Shown here: positions 30,747 to 40,409 of the stretch, piece by piece | How the letters are laid out: each line of letters begins with the position of its first letter | Position numbering within the stretch: the first letter of the stretch is position 1 | From: Pelagomonas calceolata | Taxonomy: Eukaryota; Sar; Pelagophyceae; Pelagomonadales; Pelagomonadaceae | Reading direction: 5' to 3' | Length of the DNA stretch: 64,000 nucleotides | NCBI GenBank assembly: GCA_918797485.1 | Contig: CAKKNE010000002.1 | Location: 896,501-960,500 of the forward strand | The notes under the pieces: model-generated | Seen by the model: only the letters and a program-made list of their open reading frames with translations | Told to the model about the DNA's origin: nothing | The model's database searches: none | Made by a program: the position numbers and the translations under genes

Positions 30747-31766
30747 ATGGCCCAATGCGTCGTCTGCTCGGAAGACATCGACTTAGCCGCAGCCAAGTCT
30801 TTTCCGTGCTGCGACGCGCTCTACTGCGACGCGTGCCACGAGGAGACGGCGGAGGGCGGCACCTGCGGCGAGTGCTTCGCGGACCTCACTGCGGCGGCCG
30901 CGCCACCGCCGCCGCCCGCCGACAGCACGCCGCAGCTCGCGCCAGCGATGCGTCCGGTGACGCCGACGGTATTCGCCGTCGCCCCGAAGCCAACACTGGT
31001 AGCTCTCGGCACGCCGTCCGATTGTGGTACGCCGAACCCACGCGTATCAGGCACGCCCGCGCACGAGCGCCTCGCGGGCGACCTGCGCCGCGTCGTGCTC
31101 CGGAAAGTGGACGGCAACTCGCCGCGGTCCTCGCCGCCACCCGTACCGTCGCCCAAGATCGTCACCGCGTTGCAGTCGGGGGCGCTAAGGCCGACGGGCA
31201 GCGACGCGACGCCGCGGACTGCGACGGTGAAACGCTTCAACGACGCGGAGAAGGCGCTTCAACGAGCGCGCGAGACGGCCGCGGCCGCCCAGGCGGTGCA
31301 GGAGGCTGCTGTTAAGGAGACCGCGGCGCGGCGACAGGCGGCGGAACGGGCGGCGGCCGCGCGCTCGAGAAATGAAGCGCGCATGCCGCCCCGCCGCTCG
31401 ACGTCGCCGCGCGCCCGGGCCCCGAGCGCCAAATCGCCGCGGCGCCGCTCGAAGTCGCCGCGGCGGTCGTCGGTAGACCTCGAGGCGGGCCCGACCGTGG
31501 TGAAGCTGAAGACGGCCGTGGCCGAACTGTCCGAGGCGAACCGCAAGCGGACCACGGGCCCGAGGCCGCGGCGGTCGCTCTCGCGGCGCCTCGCCGTACT
31601 GCTCGCGGGGTTGTTGTTCTTCGGCGCCGCGTCGTTCTACACCGCCGCGAGCGTCCTCGAGGCGCCCTCGAATCGGAGCGCCGTGCCGCCGCCGCGCAAG
31701 CGCACGTCGCGGCGCTACTTGGGGACGAACTCCTCAAAAAAGAAGCGGCTGCGGGGCGCCGCTTAA
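30747..31766 (+). CDS. Cys-rich (RING-like) tail-anchored protein
   Basis: A 339-residue protein not assigned to a named family. Residues 4-43 hold eight cysteines in pairs (CVVC, FPCCDALYCDACHE, CGEC) consistent with a small zinc-binding, RING/FYVE-like domain lacking the usual His. A Pro/Ala-rich linker with repeated SGTP/PSP-like sites follows, then a coiled-coil or highly charged Ala/Arg segment (about 175-215), an RS-rich stretch (RRSKSPRR), and one hydrophobic span (RLAVLLAGLLFFGAASFYTA) about 35 residues from the end with a basic tail. This predicts a tail-anchored membrane protein with a cytosolic zinc domain. The start is the ATG at 30747. Confidence 0.6.
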   Translation: MAQCVVCSEDIDLAAAKSFPCCDALYCDACHEETAEGGTCGECFADLTAAAAPPPPPADSTPQLAPAMRPVTPTVFAVAPKPTLVALGTPSDCGTPNPRVSGTPAHERLAGDLRRVVLRKVDGNSPRSSPPPVPSPKIVTALQSGALRPTGSDATPRTATVKRFNDAEKALQRARETAAAAQAVQEAAVKETAARRQAAERAAAARSRNEARMPPRRSTSPRARAPSAKSPRRRSKSPRRSSVDLEAGPTVVKLKTAVAELSEANRKRTTGPRPRRSLSRRLAVLLAGLLFFGAASFYTAASVLEAPSNRSAVPPPRKRTSRRYLGTNSSKKKRLRGAA

Positions 31767-31775
31767 TGTCACACA

Positions 31776-33698
31776 TTACGTAAACACGTGCCCCTGGTCG
31801 TCGCGCTCGCCCCGCCGCAGCTCGTCCACGAGCGTCCCGTCGCGCGCCGCGGCGAGGACCTGGCCCGCGCGCTTCACCACGTTCTTGTCGAGCGTCGCGT
31901 CGTCGTTCGCCGCCGCGAGCGCGCCGCGCGCGGCGTGGTAGAAGGCCGCCTCGAGGCCGCTGCCCACTAAAGCTCGCGCCTGGCGGTAGGTGTGCAGGTC
32001 CGGCTCGACCAGCAAATCCACGAGGGCTTCTTTGCGCGTGCGCGGCGTCTTCGGCGTCTTCGCGCGAGAAAGCCGCGTCGCCACGAAGGAGCGGACGTCG
32101 TCCTCTGGTGCTCTCAACTCGTCGTCCCGGCCTTGTGGCAGGGTCGAGGACGGTGTCTTCTTCGGCCGCGCTCCATCATTCTGGATGGAGCTCTCCTGCG
32201 CCGCGAGCCACGAGTCGGCGATGTCCGCCGCGGCCCGTGCGTCCGTGCGCCGCATCGGCGTCGCCGTCGTGCGCGCCTCCAGCTCGTCGAGGGCCGCGCC
32301 CGGCGGCCGGGGGGGCTTGCGCGCGGTCCGCGGGCCGCCGAGCAGGTCGTCGTCGTCGGACGAGTCCTCGCCCCGGCGCTGGATCACGGGCGCCCGGGCC
32401 GCGGCGGCCGCCGACGCGGCGCGGAGGGCGCCGGCCGTGCTGCGCGCCGCCGCGGCCGTCGGGTGCGCGCGCCGCGCGTCCGTCACCAAACCATCTATAT
32501 ACATCGCGTCGGCGGCGTCGGCCGCGCGCTGGCGCCGCTCCTCGCCCGTCAGGGGCGGGCCGCGCGGCTCGCGGCGCTGGCGCTCGCGCGTCACGCTCGC
32601 GTCCTCGAAGGCGACAGGCGCGGTAGCGCCCGCGGCGGCCTCGGCCCGCGACGCCGCGTCGGCCGCGGCCGCCCAGAAGGCGTCGTCGTCGTCGTCCGTC
32701 GGTGGTGGCGGTTGCGCCCGGCGCGGCGGCTTTGGCGCGGGCGGCTTTGGCACGGGCGCCCGCGGCAGGGGCGGCATCGGCTTTCGCCGCGGCGGCGCCG
32801 GCGGCGCCGGCTTCGGAGGTGACAGGGCGGCCGGCGGCGGCGACAACGCGGGCGGCGCGGGCGGCGCCACGCGCGCGGGCGCGGCGAAGTTCCGCGGCGC
32901 CGCCGGCTGGTCCGCCGCGCCGTCGAGCATGGCGTCGATGAGGGCCGCCTGCTCGGCGTCGTCCGCGACGGGCGCCGCGGCCGGCGGCAGCGCGTCTTGC
33001 GCGGCCCAGGCGTCCTGACGCGGCGGCGCCTCGTAGCCGCCGCCGTCGTAGCGCGTCCCGGCCGGCGGCGGCGCCTCGTCGTCCGACGCGTCCGAGTCCG
33101 ACCCGAGCCAGGAGTCGTCGAAGCCGCCGTCGCAGCGCTCGACGACGCGCGACGTCCGCACGGGCGCGTCGGGCGGCGCCGCGGCCCAGCCGCCCGGCCG
33201 CGGCGGCGGCGGCGCGTCGCGCGGGCGCACGCCGTAGTTCCGGCCCGCGAGGAAGGCGAACGGCTTCTTTTCTTCCGAGGGTTCGTCGTCCTCCGCCTCC
33301 GCCTGAACGGGCGCCTGAGCAACGGGCGCGGCGGGCCGCCGGAACTGCTTGAAGCGCTTCGCCGGCTTTGGAGCCAAAGGCGCGGCCTTGCGCCGGGCCC
33401 GCGGCGGCGGCGGCGGCATGGGCTCGTCGCGCTCCTGGACGCAGCACGTGACGGTGCCCGGGAACTTGAGCTTGAGCTCGTCGTCGCAAGTCCGATCGCC
33501 GCCGCACCAGCCCAGGGCCTCCAGGGCTGCTTTTTGGGCGGCGGTGAGCACGAGCGACTCGCCTATTTTACTTCCGTTCTCGTCCCTCAGGATCGCGAGG
33601 CGGTTCTTGACGTGGAGCGCGCCGTCCTCGTAGGACCAGTTTGACTCTTTCTTGGTATCTTTCAGCGTGTAGGTGCAGGGAATCTGGGCCTCGGCCAT
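31776..33698 (-). CDS. Uncharacterised Pro/Ala-rich protein, possibly DUF2439-like N-terminus
   Basis: A 640-residue protein starting at the ATG at 33698 (MAEAQIPCTYTLKDTKKE). Residues 1-85 look folded (WSYEDGALHVKNRLAILRDENGSKIGES) and resemble the N-terminal domain shared by ZGRF1 and related DNA-repair factors; this is a weak, pattern-level match. The rest is mostly disordered, rich in Pro, Ala, Arg and Asp, with repeated PPAPP blocks. A helical C-terminal segment of about 110 residues follows (FVATRLSRAKTPKTPRTRKEA..., then AALAAANDDATLDKNVVKRAG). It is tail-to-tail with the preceding gene, 9 bp between stops. No function is proposed. Confidence 0.6.
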   Translation of the reverse strand: MAEAQIPCTYTLKDTKKESNWSYEDGALHVKNRLAILRDENGSKIGESLVLTAAQKAALEALGWCGGDRTCDDELKLKFPGTVTCCVQERDEPMPPPPPRARRKAAPLAPKPAKRFKQFRRPAAPVAQAPVQAEAEDDEPSEEKKPFAFLAGRNYGVRPRDAPPPPRPGGWAAAPPDAPVRTSRVVERCDGGFDDSWLGSDSDASDDEAPPPAGTRYDGGGYEAPPRQDAWAAQDALPPAAAPVADDAEQAALIDAMLDGAADQPAAPRNFAAPARVAPPAPPALSPPPAALSPPKPAPPAPPRRKPMPPLPRAPVPKPPAPKPPRRAQPPPPTDDDDDAFWAAAADAASRAEAAAGATAPVAFEDASVTRERQRREPRGPPLTGEERRQRAADAADAMYIDGLVTDARRAHPTAAAARSTAGALRAASAAAAARAPVIQRRGEDSSDDDDLLGGPRTARKPPRPPGAALDELEARTTATPMRRTDARAAADIADSWLAAQESSIQNDGARPKKTPSSTLPQGRDDELRAPEDDVRSFVATRLSRAKTPKTPRTRKEALVDLLVEPDLHTYRQARALVGSGLEAAFYHAARGALAAANDDATLDKNVVKRAGQVLAAARDGTLVDELRRGERDDQGHVFT

Positions 33699-33983
33699 CG
33701 CGGCGTCGGCGTCGCTTTTGAGCTCAAATAAAGGCAGCGCAAAATCGATCAAGCGCGAGCGGAGACTCGCTATAGATGGCGGAACTGGTCGGACGGTGAC
33801 CTGGCGCAGCGCAAGGTACTGTAGAAAACCCCGTGGCACTGCTGGGGCCGTACTCTGCCATGCGCGCCGCGCGCGGGGACCGATTTTTTTGCTGGAAAAC
33901 GGGTTTTACTCGAAAAATCGACGAGTACTCGCGGGTTTCTACGTCGACAGCGTAGACGAGTAGATACACACAACAAACGCCAC

Positions 33984-35630
33984 TTAACCCCGCGCCCCCG
34001 TGATCGGGTTCATCGCGCGCGGCCCGACGAGGCGCGCGACGGCGTCGCGGGCGGCGCCCGTCCTTGCCACGCCGAGCGACCGCATGGCGAGGCCGACCTT
34101 GAAGGCCGGGTCCCGGAAGACGCGCTCGTCCGTCAATCCTGTCGTGTAGCCGGTCTTGTCGGCGGCCGTGCGCTGGTCCGCGCGCTGGGCCTCGACCGCG
34201 GCGGTCGTCTTGGTCACGTCGCTCTCGATGGTCGAGATGGCCTCGAAGTAGGGCACGGTCCGCGCGAGGGCCTCGAGCGCAATCGCTCTAGCTTCGTCGG
34301 CCTTCGCGAGGCGCTCGAGGGCCTGCTCCTTCTCCGAGCGTTGCGCCTCGCGCACGCCCTCGCGGTATCGAGCCCGTTCCGCGCCTTTCTTGGCCTGCTC
34401 TCGTTGGACGCGCTCGCGCTCCTTGCGCGCCGCCGCTTCGACGAGCTTGCGCTCCGCCTCGGCGCGGAACTGCTCCGCGCGGTATTGTAAAATAGCGTCC
34501 TTCGCCCGGCGCTGCGCCTCCCTTTCGATAGCCTGCCGCTCGGCCTCCTGCTCCGCTTGTAGAGCGTCGCGCAGCTCGCGTGCCACCGCCAACTTCTGAT
34601 CCCGGACCTCGCGCTCCGCCCGCAGCTTGTCGACGCAGGCGTGGAGCGCGCGCTGGCGCCGGCCCATCTCGTCGTACAAGCGGTCCTTCGCCACTTTGTC
34701 GACGTGGTCGCGCCGCGCCGCCTCCAACCGCTCGGCGCACTTGACAACAGAGTCCGCGCGCCAGGCCTTCTGCTCCCGCTTCCATACAGCTTTCTCCCGC
34801 GAATGGGAGGCCACGGCGTCACCACGCGCCACGTGCTTGCGCAGCGCGTCCTCGGAAAACTGGGGCAGCACGAGCCTCAGTGCGTCGATCTTCTTCGACG
34901 TTTGCGTCTCGAAGAGGGCGTGGGCCGCGTCGTCCCAGGGCCCTCGGCTATCGAGCGCGTCCGACCCGTCGCCGATGCTCGCGAGGGCGTCCCGCAATTT
35001 ATCGTCGATGCGCCGCCGCTTCTCGCGATCGTCGTCGCGCCGCGCCGCCCACGTCTCACGCAGCTCCTCGGCGACCGGCGCGAGGAACGCCTCGTCGTCG
35101 CCGACGCGGAGCACTTCCACCAGCTCGTCGTCGCCCCCATCATCCTCGCGGAGCGTTGAATTCATCGTCGCTACCGCTTCCTCGACATCGCGCCTGGCTT
35201 CAACCTCCTCCTCCGCCAACGACGCCCCTTTTGACGCGTGCGCCTGGCGCGCGTCGACCATCATTCGAGCCACGATCGCCGCCGCGCGCCGTTTAGCTTC
35301 AGCCTGGTCGTCGTCCGAGGCTTGCGCGAGGCACGCGACCATGGTCCGGAGCTCGTCGATCTGCGAGAGGTCGTCGCGCGGGACCATGGCTTTTTCATCA
35401 TCGTCAAACCGCCGCGCCGCCTGGGCGAGCGCCGCGTGCTGCTGCATCCACGCCGCGCGGCCGGCGTCGAGGCGCGCCGCGCGCTTGTGCCGGCGGCGCG
35501 CCGCGTCGAGCCTCCCGAAGGCGCTCGCGAAGCGGTCCTCGCCCTCGCCGCCGGCCGCCGCCGCGGCCTCGATCAGGGCGCTCGTCGAGCCGCGCGCGCG
35601 CAGGATGCGCCGCCGGCCGAGGCTGCCCAT
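33984..35630 (-). CDS. Coiled-coil protein, CCDC148-like
   Basis: A 548-residue protein, almost wholly alpha-helical and coiled-coil, rich in Ala, Arg, Glu and Asp. The last 60 residues, with TDERVFRDPAFKVGLAMRSLG followed by a Pro-containing tail, resemble the conserved end of CCDC148, a poorly studied protein of ciliated organisms. This match is by pattern only. The heptad region spans about 240-460. The start is the ATG at 35630 (MGSLGRRRILRARG). No intron is required. Its presence beside meckelin and centrin genes fits a flagellar role, but that is inference. Confidence 0.6.
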   Translation of the reverse strand: MGSLGRRRILRARGSTSALIEAAAAAGGEGEDRFASAFGRLDAARRRHKRAARLDAGRAAWMQQHAALAQAARRFDDDEKAMVPRDDLSQIDELRTMVACLAQASDDDQAEAKRRAAAIVARMMVDARQAHASKGASLAEEEVEARRDVEEAVATMNSTLREDDGGDDELVEVLRVGDDEAFLAPVAEELRETWAARRDDDREKRRRIDDKLRDALASIGDGSDALDSRGPWDDAAHALFETQTSKKIDALRLVLPQFSEDALRKHVARGDAVASHSREKAVWKREQKAWRADSVVKCAERLEAARRDHVDKVAKDRLYDEMGRRQRALHACVDKLRAEREVRDQKLAVARELRDALQAEQEAERQAIEREAQRRAKDAILQYRAEQFRAEAERKLVEAAARKERERVQREQAKKGAERARYREGVREAQRSEKEQALERLAKADEARAIALEALARTVPYFEAISTIESDVTKTTAAVEAQRADQRTAADKTGYTTGLTDERVFRDPAFKVGLAMRSLGVARTGAARDAVARLVGPRAMNPITGARG

Positions 35631-36055
35631 TATTGCTGCCTTCCTGTGGTGTTGTTTTGGCGCCTCGCGCGCACGATGCTCCGCTGTGCCTCCGGCAGCC
35701 TGCTGAGATGCGGGGCAGCCCGTTAATTACTGGCTTCGCGCGCCCTACGCTGCGCGCGCGATGGCCTGGTACTGGGCGTTGATGTTTTGCCTCCGACAGC
35801 CACTGATTTGCGGCGCGTAGCCCGTTAATAGCTTCGTCGGACGCCCTGCACAACGACCCCCGACGGCGCGCCGAGTTCATTCGTGAGGACGGCTCCCGGG
35901 GCAGCCCGGAGCGCTGCGGCGACGCGTCGGCCGCGGCGCGATGTCGGGAGAGCCGTCAGGAGCCGCCCACCCACCGCGCCGGCCGCCGCGGCGCGGCTTT
36001 GCTCTAGAATCAGACTAGATGACTAAAACGAATTAAAGATAGACTAGGAGGTAAG
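35631..36055. other. Intergenic region with a diverged tandem duplication
   Basis: A 425-bp gap upstream of the coiled-coil gene. Two similar segments (about 35688-35745 and 35790-35850) share GCCTCCGRCAGCC, a GCGG...AGCCCGTTAAT block and a CTTCG...CGCCCT block, an imperfect tandem duplication of about 105 bp. No gene is seen. Confidence 0.4.
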
Positions 36056-36712
36056 CTAGGAGACGGCGCAGGCGCAGCTCTTCTGCTGCTCCACATGAAT
36101 ATTCGCGAGGCTGTCCCACCGCGCCAACGCCGGCAGCGCCTCCGCGCGATCGATCCCGCCGTCGCCGCTCTCATCACACAACTCCATGATGTAGTCCACG
36201 TCCTCGTCCGTGACCCGCACCCGCGTCTCCATGCCGAAGACGACGCGCGCATTAGTGCCAGAATGCTCGCGATCTTCAATGGCCTGCATCGCTTTTTTAA
36301 GTTCGGCCTTCTCGAGGATGTTGTTGTGGTTCTTGTCGAACTCCGCGAACAGCCGCTCGATCTTGTCGGCGTGCGTCAAGAAGTACCGATACTTGCCGAT
36401 CGCCTCCACCACGTCGTCCTTCGGCAGCTGCAAGTTCTCGTGCGGCGGTTCGGACCCCTGCTTCTTCCCGAGGTGATTCAGGACCATATTCTTCCCATCG
36501 TCGTTGACGGTGTGGTCGTCGCCGATCGCCCTCTGTAATAAGTCCGCGAGCTTATCACTCGGAATCGTCTTCCCGTCATCCGTACTAATCTCATTGAAAA
36601 AACCCTCGGCCTCCCTCTTGTCGTTCTCGAGCTGCTTGCGCAGGGCGTCGCGCTTCGCCTTCGCCTTGGCCTGGCGCTTCTTGTTGGCCGCGATGGCGGC
36701 AGCCGCGACCAT
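36056..36712 (-). CDS. EF-hand protein with a CaaX prenylation box
   Basis: About 218 residues from the ATG at 36712 (MVAAAAIAANKKRQAKAK). A basic helical N-terminus leads into a helical middle, then two EF-hand loops: DKNHNNILEKAE (canonical-like) and DESGDGGIDRAE near the C-terminus. The last four residues are CAVS, in the context KSCACAVS, a good CaaX box for farnesylation. A Ca2+-responsive, membrane-attached protein is inferred. The frame is open to an earlier ATG at 36862, which would add 50 Arg/Ala-rich residues; the later start is preferred because the extension looks like GC-rich 5' flank. No close named family was recognised. Confidence 0.7.
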   Translation of the reverse strand: MVAAAAIAANKKRQAKAKAKRDALRKQLENDKREAEGFFNEISTDDGKTIPSDKLADLLQRAIGDDHTVNDDGKNMVLNHLGKKQGSEPPHENLQLPKDDVVEAIGKYRYFLTHADKIERLFAEFDKNHNNILEKAELKKAMQAIEDREHSGTNARVVFGMETRVRVTDEDVDYIMELCDESGDGGIDRAEALPALARWDSLANIHVEQQKSCACAVS

Positions 36713-37237
36713 GTTTGTGCAGCGCCTCCCGGTCGCACCGGTCGCGCGCGCGCGGCACCGGCGCGAGGAGGTGGCTGCGCGCGCGGCGGACGGGCAGCTT
36801 TTGCGGGCAGTCGCCGCGCGGAGGCGACGCTCTCCGTGTCGGTCGGCGCTATGGAGTTTCATCTTTTGCCGGCCCCATGTGTCGGGTCAAGAAGAGTGTT
36901 CCGTGGGGTAAGAGCCGTCGCGGGGCTGCCCCGCGACGCTTGCGTGCGAAACCCAACGCGGCCGCACCCGCGCGCCTCGCGCGACGCCGGTGGTCGTCGG
37001 GGCCAGCCGGTGCGCATCGCTCCACAAAATGGACCCAATGGCAGCTATTTGCTATGGAAACGAGGCTGCCCCGATGCTGCCCCAACCTTCAACTTCAAAG
37101 TACACTTGCAAAGGAAGTCCCCTCAGTTGGCAAAAATACGGCTCGTGGACGCACGCGCAGCGCGCGCCGCCCCGCGACACACGCCCACAGCGCGGGCGAC
37201 CTCGCGCACACGCGACGCCGCCTCCCCGAAAGCGGCT
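36713..37237. promoter_or_regulatory. Divergent region between EF-hand gene and glycosyltransferase 1
   Basis: 525 bp with open but featureless frames on both strands. An in-frame ATG at 36851 could extend glycosyltransferase 1 by 129 residues, but that extension is Arg/Pro/Ala-rich without domain features and overlaps the possible long form of the EF-hand gene on the other strand. Confidence 0.35.
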
Positions 37238-38191
37238 ATGGCTCTCCGCTATGCTCTCATGTATGAGCGGACGTTTTACTCAATTTTCGGTCGCGACTGG
37301 CGCAGACCTGGGGCGAATTGGACGGCTCTCCAGTGGGCCGGCGACTCATTTCTCGACGGCGGCTTCGTTCAGAACGGCGACCTTGTACAAGCAATAAACG
37401 CTGCGATCGCCGCAGAGCGGATCCCCGTGTTTACGTTCTGGGAGATCCCCCCCTACCACTTCCGTGTGCCACCCATAGTGGAGACGTGCATCGAGAGGTA
37501 CCGAGCTTTTGCCGGCAACCGATTTGCAGTCTTTGTGGTCGACAGAAGCGCTGCCCCCGTGCCGCCTGGCGGCTGGGACCGCTTCTGGGGCAGCGAAAAT
37601 TCTATTGCTCACATCAAGGACTACGTGTCGTTTTATCTTATTTCAACTTTTGGAGGAATTTGGCTCGACGCAAGTATAATACTACTCAGGCCCTTTGAAG
37701 AGATATTCAATGTTAATTTGGCCAAGTTCCAGGGCTGGTATCAACCGGGCACCGATGGCGGGGTAGCCGAGAACTGGGCGTTTTTTGCGCCTCCTGGATG
37801 CCCCATCATGAAATCCTGGTACCTATTGACTGTGCTCTGGCTCGCGACCGACCACCAGCCTGAGGGAGCCCAGCCCTGGTTCCCGTATTTATGGCAGCAC
37901 GACATCTGGAGAGAGGAAATGGTACCTATGATTAAGGATTACGGTTGGCAGGATCTCTATATCCTTCGTGATCCTGCTGGAATTTTTATGTCGTACGAAG
38001 GATATAGAGATCTATCAATAGTTTCGTTGTTGATCACAGGGCTCAGCCTGAGGACGGTGCGATTCCATACGCCTATGGTTAAGCTAACGAGATTCGAACG
38101 CGACCGACTAGCAAGCAGTTTGCGCCATGGTAGATTTCCTGAGGGTTCGCTGGCGAACCAGCTCGAGTACCGCTGGGTCATCCCAGCTTAG
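37238..38191 (+). CDS. Capsular-polysaccharide-synthesis-like glycosyltransferase, copy 1
   Basis: About 317 residues from the ATG at 37238. The core HIKDYVSFYLISTFGGIWLDASIILLRP matches the (S/K)D-x-R-x-L-x-x-GGIW(L)D block of the Caps_synth/Gly_transf_sug glycosyltransferases, in which the Asp-containing motif binds nucleotide-sugar and metal. Other landmarks are PVFTFWE, CIERYRAFAGNRFAVFVVD, PPGGWDRFW, ENWAFFAPPGCPIMKSWY and LWQHDIW. No signal peptide is obvious with this start. The base composition is less GC-rich than its neighbours, with many A/T third positions, which may indicate foreign origin. A paralog with strong DNA similarity lies 10 kb away at 47,5xx. The acceptor is unknown. 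Confidence 0.78.
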   Translation: MALRYALMYERTFYSIFGRDWRRPGANWTALQWAGDSFLDGGFVQNGDLVQAINAAIAAERIPVFTFWEIPPYHFRVPPIVETCIERYRAFAGNRFAVFVVDRSAAPVPPGGWDRFWGSENSIAHIKDYVSFYLISTFGGIWLDASIILLRPFEEIFNVNLAKFQGWYQPGTDGGVAENWAFFAPPGCPIMKSWYLLTVLWLATDHQPEGAQPWFPYLWQHDIWREEMVPMIKDYGWQDLYILRDPAGIFMSYEGYRDLSIVSLLITGLSLRTVRFHTPMVKLTRFERDRLASSLRHGRFPEGSLANQLEYRWVIPA

Positions 38192-38384
38192 AACTATCCC
38201 GCGGTATCCCCTTGACCAATAAGAGTTTCACGTCTTACGAGGTTGATAGAGTTTTCGGCTGCCCGCCTCCCCTCCCCCAAGTCGATCGCATTCGTAAAAA
38301 AAAAAGAAACTTCGGTTACAACGGGATGCCGTCGCGCGACTCCGTACCGAGGCGTCACGCCGTCCGAGGCCTCGGGCTCGTAGG

Positions 38385-38489
38385 CGGGCGCGCCGGGCGC
38401 GCCGGGCGCGCCGGGCGCGCCGACTCCTCGCCGACTCCTCGCCGACTCCTCGCCGACTCCTCGCCGGCTCCTCGCCGGCTCCTCGCCGG
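38385..38489. repeat. Two adjoining minisatellites (9 bp and 11 bp)
   Basis: Four copies of GGGCGCGCC (9 bp) run directly into six copies of an 11-bp unit, CGACTCCTCGC, the last two with A to G (CGGCTCCTCGC). Confidence 0.9.
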
Positions 38490-39500
38490 ACGCAGAGCCT
38501 CCGGCTCGTGTTCACTGGTATATAAACCGAGCTGATCGGGGGCTCGGCGAGGCAGTCTACACTTCACGAGCACTTGCAGGCACCCCGCGCGGTGTGAATG
38601 CGTCTGGTATACCGAGGAGTCGTCCGAGCCCACAACCGCAATAACCCGCCCGAAATGCTGAGAGTTGCCACTGGGCCGGGACCCCGTTCCGACTCGAAGC
38701 GGAGTCCCAGGGCCTCGTCTGGTTCGTTACCCCTTTGTACATGAGCCGTACCGTCGATTGAGGGGCCTCTGTAAAGGGTCGGATGCCGTCGTGCCACGGC
38801 GAAGAATCTATCTACACCGAAAGGCCGCCCGAGGCTCCCAGTACCAGTAGCCATCGACCAGGTCTAAGCCCCACGCCCTCGACGCCGCCCGTCACGACGT
38901 TGCGGCTGCCTCACAAGGTCCAGACCGGCGGCACGACGTCGCCGCGTCCGCCTCGAGGGCCTGCGCATGTCGATCACAAATGCACATGAGCATCTCGACG
39001 GCGGCCAGCGGTTGCCGATCGCCGCGCCCGTCGGCGGTGGGCTCGCAAGTACTGCAAGCCATCTTAGACGAACTCTAACATGCGTCGGGTCGCACACCGC
39101 CCGGCGCGAGCAGCGGTCCTCGCCGCATTGATTTTTGTGGACCTTCAATGCAGGCGCGCTCTTTCGTGGCGCAGCGTGACGTCACGGCGCGCGCGCCGAC
39201 GGCGTTCAGGCCTCCCCTCGCGTACGGATTCGCAGTCTTGAACCGGTCTGCCAGCTGAGCAAGGCGTGCTGCTCAACAACCAAAGCAGTGCTGGCTTCGA
39301 AACTTCGCCAGGCGTTTCCCGGCATTTCGAGCGACCAACAGACCGAGCGCTTGTATTTTAACTCTTCTTTTAGAAGCAGCACGCAGCCCGGCCCTGTGGC
39401 ACATGCATCTGCAGGCTGGCTGATGCCTTCACTATTCCTGCAAAGTCGCACCGGACAACCCTTCTATGAGTGAAGAGGGATGCCACTCCGCCCCGTAAGC

Positions 39501-39724
39501 ATCTGTGTCGCGCGCAACCCCGCACCAAAACCGAAATGCAGCGCAAAAAGTGGACTACATTAAAGCAGCACACCTAGCCCACCCCGAAAAAGAGAACGTC
39601 GGCACTACCCCTATCTGTGTCGCGCGCAACCCCGCACCAAAACCGAAATGCAGCGCAAAAAGTGGACTACATTAAAGCAGCACACCTAGCCCACCCCGAA
39701 AAAGAGAACGTCGGCACTGCCCCC
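39501..39724. repeat. 112-bp tandem duplication
   Basis: Two almost identical copies, 39501-39612 and 39613-39724, each starting ATCTGTGTCGCGCGCAACC and ending near GTCGGCACTRCCCC. The near-identity suggests a recent event. Confidence 0.92.
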
Positions 39725-39734
39725 CTGGCCTACG

Positions 39735-40046
39735 ATGGAGCCAGAGGCCGCACAGGACAGCGACGCGCCCGTCGCGCGCTGCCCGCCCGCGCCCATCGAA
39801 TCGACGGCGCCGCTGTAGTTGCCCTTACGCTGGCCGCTCGGCCAGCTCCCGCTGGAATGTCAAGTAATTCCAGCGGGCCTCCAAGACTACGCGCAAGCGT
39901 TACAAGGTGATGATGTTCGGGTGTGCATCGGGTTCTATACGCTCGACCAGTTCCCGCCGGGACGTCAAATAGTTCCGGCGCCCTTTGAATTTGAAGGCGA
40001 CGTCAAAGCCTTACAGTTAATTATTGATGGGTACAAAGATGCCTAA
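39735..40046 (+). pseudogene. Short coding remnant with one in-frame stop
   Basis: From ATG 39735 the frame reads MEPEAAQDSDAPVARCPPAP, then a TAG at 39816, then continues open in the same frame for 75 codons to TAA. The second part looks protein-like and contains an internal repeat (QLPLECQVIPAGL and QFPPGRQIVPAPF, 33 residues apart). The TAG also forms an acceptable 3' splice site (GCTGTAG), so it could be an exon start instead. No family was recognised. Confidence 0.3.
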
Positions 40047-40409
40047 AATCCTGACTCCGAAGACGGACTGTGCGCGATCGAAAGTATCGGCGCGATCGAA
40101 AGTATCGCAAAGAAGTTTATATTTCACGCGCGAAATTCCAGTCGATTCCTGTCGCAAATAAATGATAGGGATTTCGTCGAATTTTCGGAGCTTCTCTGGT
40201 AGTGGGAAATATTGGAGCCGAGCTCTGCGGACAAGCTCATTCGAAGTGTTTTTTGGGGCCCTCCGCGCGTCAGCAAATTGGCGTCTGCGCCGCCGAACGA
40301 GTCGTTTTATCAAGGCCTTGTAACACCTCTCATATAGCAAGGCGCCCTTCTCGAAGCCGTTGGCTGGGATATTGGCCCACCGCTACATGAGACTAGAATT
40401 ACCCGCTCA

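Larger units (their letters stand above)
38192..40409. other. Gene-poor 2.2-kb region with small tandem repeats
   Basis: Apart from the repeats and the short coding remnant listed separately, no gene is supported. A TATA-like TGGTATATAAACC lies at 38515-38527. An inverted repeat CCCGCTGGAAT/ATTCCAGCGGG lies at 39848-39877. Composition falls to near-even GC in places, unlike the rest of the window. Confidence 0.5.

Noticed and set aside
32176-33507. Long Arg/Ala-rich frames on both strands over the Pro/Ala-rich gene
   Set aside because: Products are almost pure Arg/Ala/Gly/Pro, typical of alternative frames in very GC-rich coding DNA.
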